A stretch of DNA of 64,000 nt from Anaeramoeba flamelloides (lineage: Eukaryota > Metamonada > Anaeramoebidae). A program made the position numbers and the translations under genes. Positions 59,053 through 64,000 of the stretch are shown in pieces. Position 1 is the stretch's first letter. Every line of letters begins with the position of its first letter. The notes below the pieces were generated by a model. That model saw only the letters and a program-made list of their open reading frames with translations. It was not told the DNA's origin and made no database searches. The stretch spans positions 687,001-751,000 of the forward strand of contig JANTQA010000019.1 in NCBI GenBank assembly GCA_027625915.1, read 5' to 3'.

Positions 59053-59993
59053 GATATATATATATAGATAGATATATAGATATTCCTAATAAGTTTTTTT
59101 TTCAAATAAAAAATAAATTTAAATATAAAGCTTAAAAATACAATAAAATTTAACAACTAAATGTTAAAAAAAAATTGTATATTATTACTTTTTATTAAAA
59201 AATACTCATTTTATTTGATTACACATTCTTTTTTGTTAATAAATGTTATCTCACGAAAAAGTTCAATTTTGTTGAAAAGTTATTTTTTTTTGTAAAGTAA
59301 AATTTTTTGCCAATAAAGTAAACCGAACAAAAAGTTATTTTGTAAAATACACAAATAAATATGATGATATTTTTTATCACATTCTGGATTCAAAAAAAAA
59401 TCTTGAGAAATAAAAACAAAATAAAAGATTTGACACACTTTATTATATATTCATTTAGATAGTTTATTAATAATAAAATAAAATAAAATAAAATAAAAAA
59501 AAAAAGTTTTTTGTGACAAAACAATTCAAATTCCAAAATCATACACTAATGATTCACAGTCAATTGAGAAGGTGTGATTGAAATATAAGATAGATTATTT
59601 TTTATAAAAAAGGCATTTTACTTTTTATATTCAAATACTGAAAAGAAAGAGAACTTTTGATTATCTTCAAGTGACTGATGAAAACAAGTTATAAACTCAA
59701 TTTGATTTCTTTAGAAGTCAAACTAAGATTAGAAGAACAACAAAAAAAGAAAACAATCTACCTAAACAATCTATTAATTTTCAGATTATATAGAGAGATT
59801 GTTGAGAAAGTTTTTAAAAAGTATACATTGTCTTTTAGTATCAATAGAATAATGAAAATGGGTTGAGTTAATACAAGACTATAAAGAGTGTACAAAGGGT
59901 CGATAATATCCAAAACATAAGTATTCCTGTCAATAAATGATTTTTCTAGTGATCAAAAAAGGAAATTTTACTTTTTATTATACCTATAAATCC

Positions 59994-60450
59994 ATTCCAA
60001 AAATTTGAAAATAATTTAAAATGAAAAATAGGCAAAAAAATATCATTTATTTTGGATTTTTCAAATATACTATTAATAATTATTTAAGATATCCATTATT
60101 AATATTTTTATTTAAATAATTGTTTTCCAAATAAAATCAAAAAAAATAAAAAGAACAAAAATATTATTCTTGGACCAACAATGAATTGAACTCACCAAAA
60201 AATTGAATTGGTAAATTTGTTGAAATTTCACCAACAATTATAATTCGTTCAAATGATAAGATACCATTGACCCACTATATGTGATTTTTCTATTTATTCA
60301 AACTCAAACTTTATCTTCTATCAATCATTCAAAACAAATTCCCAATCTTAAGAAACAGATTACTTAATTGGAAAAAAGAAAATGAAACACAAACAAAAAA
60401 GACAAAAAAGAAATAGTTTATTAAAAATCAAAATTATTTCCAAATTTCAG
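59994..60450 (+). mobile_element. MITE-like element K, copy 3 (right end missing)
   Basis: It begins with ATTCCAAAAATTTG and carries the K blocks CAAATGATAAGATACCAT and AATTGGAAAAAAGAAAATGA. It stops matching after AAAATTATTTCCAAATT, so the right terminal repeat is lost. Confidence 0.6.
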
Positions 60451-60654
60451 AAAACTGTACATATTAATAGTCTTTCAATTATTTTAATGATTTTTAAAAT
60501 TAAAGATTTTTTTTTTTTTTCTAAAAAAGATGGAAAATTTTTCCGACCAAAGCAATACAAACCACAAAAATCTTTTGAACTGATCATTAATTGGATTAGT
60601 TTTTTTTTGTTAATTTTAAAAAAGTGAGTATTTTTTTCAAGATTTTTATTGTAT

Positions 60655-61234
60655 TAAGGGTCTAGTCATTTAACGTTAATTTACTCCATACTCAAGGGGT
60701 GGCCTGAGAACTAAAATGGGTATTGTGAAATATCCCTTCTTTTGTTGACAAAAATCAAATAATTAAAAAAAAAATTTCAATGTAGCTCATTTCAAAATAT
60801 TCAACTAAGAAAAATAATTCCAAAAGAGTTCTCGATTTCAAAAAATAAAAATTTAAAAAAAAAATTACATCTATTCTCATTTTATATTTCCAAAAGGTCA
60901 AATTTCTTTAATTTAATACAGATTGCTTTCTTTAAGAATACAATCAATTTAAATCGATTTAATCTAATTGGTGGTTATTTTGTAACCCTCTAAATTTGAC
61001 CAAGTAAGGATTATGTAATATTCTTACGATAAAAATAACTCACATGAAAAATGAAAAAAAGAAAAAAAAAATCTTCACCAAGATCCTAAAAAGCGCCAAA
61101 GAACGAAACTTCAAAACTGACATAGTTGTTTACAAAATTGTAATTGACAACCATTCTAATTGGAAATTGAGTATCGCTCTTTGGCGATTTTTTCTAAAAA
61201 TGTCATCTTTAGTTGTTTGTTGATTTTTGGAGAT
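60655..61234 (-). repeat. Repeat family F, copy 2
   Basis: Reverse-complement partner of 20608-21190, complete from GTCTAGTCATTTAACG to GTTGATTTTTGG. See copy 1 for shared blocks. Confidence 0.65.
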
Positions 61235-62045
61235 CGATCGTACATCAGAGGTTGGTTGGTTTTTGATTAATGTTAGGTTAGCATAAAAATTACTCAAAAG
61301 TTTTATTCCATTTCAGAAAAAAAATTTTCACCTTAATGACTCGATCCTTAAACAGAAAATTTTCTTTTTAAAAATATCTCCAACTTTGCCAAAAACTCAT
61401 AAACAATTGTTTTGCAATTAATTTTTTACCACAATACTTATACATTTATCACTATTTTTAGTCAATTTTCGAGATTTTAGAGAATATCACGAATTTTATT
61501 AATATCGCGATATTCTCAAATATTACAATTTTTATCAAAGATCTCGATTTGTATCTTTGTTTTTAAAAAGTGTAACTATACGTTTTCAAAAGTATCTATA
61601 AAGTAACCAATAAACATAAACCGACATATTTTGAGGACTTTTTTATAATTATTTTATCTATGGTTGTGATTTTATGTAATATATTACTTTGATAAAACGA
61701 ATCACGATTTTGTAAATTTAATTGTGAATTGAAAGGGAAATCATCAATTACCCACTTGTAAGTGCTGTAAAATTTTCTTGGATTCAAAAAATTAATAATA
61801 AAAATTTTCTAAATGAATAAAGTCATTTTGAAAATTAATTTTGATTTGAATCAAAATTTTCTTACAATTTAGCTGTATTATTATTTGAGTAAAAACACCA
61901 CAAAAAAAAATAACTTGTAAAATTTAAATAATTAAAATGAAAAAATTTTTTAAAAGTATTTATCATTATTTGAATGGCCAATTTATACATTTTTTTTTTT
62001 TTTTTTTTTATATATTATCTAAAAAATAAAATAATTAATTTATAT

Positions 62046-63056
62046 TTAGAAAAGATTTCTTTTATAAATTTTTTGAATGATATCTTTTCTCATAAATTTA
62101 TATCGTTTTAAAAATTGTCCACTTACTAATACGTTTCTTTCTGCTTGACAAACTATTAAAATTAAAAAAAAAAAAAAAATTGATTAAAATATGGAAAAGA
62201 TTTTTGAAATTAAATAAAATAAAATTGTATTTAAAATTTGATGAATTAAATATCAAACAAATAATTACAAAGGAATCAATGTATATACACTCACATACAT
62301 ATCTGTGTGCATAAACATCGAAAGAAAAAAAAAAAAAAAAAAAAATCAAACCTTTTGTTAAAAGATAGTCCCTAAGAGTATTTTTATCAAATATTGGCGG
62401 TGTTGGTAATATTGGTTCAAATTCTGGTACACAACTTCGTCTTGAAACTTCAATCCTATTATATCGAGAGGTTGGAGAGTTTGCAAATATTAATATTACA
62501 ATTTTACGAAGTTAAGAAATTTGTAATTATTTTTGTTTCAAGTAAAAAAAAAGCAATCGAAATTAAAAGCTGAGAGATAAAGAGATCAAAGAACAAAGAT
62601 AAAAGATAAAAGATAAAAAAAATACCTATATTTTAATTCCCCCCATTTGAATATTGGCCTAATTGCAATTATAACATGTATTTGTCTTGTCACAAAACTG
62701 TCTGGATCAAATTTTACATTACCATCTAAAAAAACTATCATTACAACATCATTACCGATATGCTTTTTTCTTACAACTTGCTGTTTGTTTGATTTATCAT
62801 AAGGCAATAATGTAGAAACGTGAAACATAATCTCAAAATCATTCCATTCGGTGTACACAGATTCTTTCCCACAACTCCCATGCAATAAATCTAATCCGCC
62901 GGAAAACCCTTCAAATCCTGACAATTTTACTTTATCCCCAATAATATTCAAAAAATCTTGAAAAGTTTTACTTGATTCGACATTATGAAGAAATTGTTCT
63001 TCTTTGGTTTGCCCTTCTTTGACATATAATACACCAATTTTATATTTCTTTCGTTT
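62046..63056 (-). CDS. RapGAP-domain protein, 3' exons (5' part outside window)
   Basis: Three exons on the minus strand, 62626-63056, 62352-62455 and 62046-62152, join in phase and end in TAA. The first begins after an AG at 63057-63058 with KRKKYKIGVLYVKEGQ and runs through FSGGLD, EIMFHVSTLLPYD, QQVVRKKHIGNDVVMIVFLD and HVIIAIRP. These are the Rap/Ran-GAP core, including the catalytic Asn-bearing helix HIGND. The second gives VPEFEPILPTPPIF and LRDYLLTK, a known Rap1GAP/SIPA-type continuation; the last is short and basic. Known role: GAP for Rap-family GTPases, using an Asn thumb instead of an Arg finger. No earlier exon was seen between 63057 and 64000, so either a long intron fills that part or the next exon lies outside. 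Introns here are about 170-200 bp. Confidence 0.88.
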
Positions 63057-64000
63057 CTAATTAATTTTTTTTTTTTAATTTTTTGTTTTTTAATTTTTTT
63101 TTTTTTAATGTTTTTAATTTTTTTTTTAGCAAAAATGATAAAAAAAATAAAGATTGAGTGAATTAAATATTAAAAAAAATAAATTCCATAATAAATTAAA
63201 AAGAGTTGAGGCATCAGTTTCTCAAGAGAACCCAAAATAAAAATATTATTTTTAACACATGTTTTAAGTATAATATATAAGTGCTAATAATTTTTTTTTA
63301 AACTCAAACTTTTTATGTGTAAAAATTAAAAAGTATATAATTCTAGACAACTACTGATAAGAAAGTGATCGTATCTCTAAAAAGTTTAGGTTGATATTTT
63401 AGTCACTGTGGAAAGATTTTTTGGAAATCATTTAGTAATTAGGCAAAGTTTGAAAACTTTTCTGATCTTTTTCTTTTCGATTCTATTTGGGTAAAAGAAG
63501 AAGTATTTTACTATTAAATTAGACATTAAATGGATGATAATTAAAAGTTATTTTAGAACAGTTTAACTTTTAATTTTTTTGCGACGTTTTTAACCTCAGA
63601 AATATCAAAAGATCGCTCGTCTCAAGGATTTACGACATTGGAAAATTAATTTGGTTCTATGAACCCAATTATTTGATCAATAGACGCCAAAGAAAAAAGT
63701 CCTTCAATTTTCTCATAAAGGTTGGAAATTGAATAAATTCTCTTTCTTTGATTAAAAACAATGTCTAAAATTAAACAGCGTTTTTGGTTTTGGTTCGAAA
63801 GGAATCAATCTCATTTTTAAAAAATCAAAAAAATTCGGTTTCTTTTTTTATTTAGAAAAAAAGAGAGAAAAAACCATTTATCAGAAGAATTTGAAAGGTG
63901 AAGAAAACGGGAATATACCAAAATTGCGATTATTTGCGATGCGATTATTTGCGAGTAAAATAATAATTTTTTAATTTGTGGCTGAAATCGGGTCTAAACT
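63057..64000. other. Probable 5' intron of the RapGAP gene, to the window edge
   Basis: The exon starting at 63056 needs an upstream exon, and none is visible in the last 944 bp. The DNA is A/T-rich with poly-T near 63065-63130. No repeat family from elsewhere in the window was recognised here. Confidence 0.5.

Larger units (their letters stand above)
56133..62045. other. Intergenic region between homeodomain and RapGAP genes
   Basis: Nearly 6 kb between convergent 3' ends. It contains MITE D2 (56749-57206), TA microsatellites near 57395 and 58955-59080 with a GC-rich islet between the last two, K copy 3 (59994-60450) and F copy 2 (60655-61234). A 62-codon ATG frame at 59678-59866 has ordinary composition and no support. 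Between 57210 and 58950 I see only A/T-rich simple DNA. Confidence 0.55.

Noticed and set aside
59678-59866. 62-codon ATG frame
   Set aside because: No motif, no splice partner and ordinary A/T-rich composition; likely chance.
1-64000. tRNA, rRNA, CRISPR arrays, bacterial-type operons, or viral structural genes
   Set aside because: No B-box-like tRNA pattern with a foldable flank, no rRNA-like stretch, no regular spaced repeat array, and no capsid-, envelope- or integrase-like frame was seen.

Overview
This is an AT-rich protist nuclear window. GT-AG introns, a heterotrimeric G-protein alpha subunit, Rab, RhoGAP, RapGAP, RGS and homeodomain proteins make it eukaryotic. Very low GC, long Lys/Glu/Asn/Ser-rich coding tracts, a few short introns beside others swollen by repeats, and dense small inverted-repeat elements suggest an amoeboid protist. 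An Anaeramoeba-like metamonad is my best guess, by style only and without any search.

Layout, left to right: (1) 2-3790 (+), an LRR / ankyrin / Ras-like GTPase / RGS fusion, open at the left edge; (2) 6874-8283 (-), secreted S28 serine carboxypeptidase; (3) 12039-17166 (+), a six-exon G-alpha subunit; (4) 23021-28425 (+), a three-exon Rab-like GTPase with a 4.6 kb intron; (5) 32182-33387 (-), TMEM144-like transporter; (6) 36490-44306 (-), a five-exon RhoGAP with a long Lys/Glu tail; (7) 48962-51475 (-), a tail-anchored CS-domain/Sel1-repeat protein; (8) 54681-56132 (+), a homeodomain protein; (9) 62046-63056 (-), the 3' exons of a RapGAP-domain gene that leaves the right edge. Exon joins for G-alpha, Rab, RhoGAP and RapGAP were worked out by hand. 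Each keeps reading phase across all junctions and gives a protein that matches its family.

Between and inside the genes lie at least ten families of short repeats. They include TAA-flanked Harbinger-like MITEs (two copies of one family and a related third), a TTAA-flanked MITE with another MITE nested in it, a foldback family ending in a 10-bp tandem repeat, large inverted repeats inside introns, and two decayed LINE reverse-transcriptase remnants. Most long introns owe their length to these insertions.

Five of the nine genes act on GTP switches (G-alpha, an RGS fusion, Rab, RhoGAP, RapGAP). The RGS domain would be expected to act on a G-alpha such as the one 8 kb away, but nothing in the sequence proves they work together. 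The least ordinary items are the LRR-ANK-GTPase-RGS fusion with its altered GTPase motifs, the CS-Sel1-tail-anchor architecture, the foldback family with the 10-mer tail, a GC-rich islet between TA microsatellites, and a possible unrecognised multi-exon membrane-protein gene near 46 kb.
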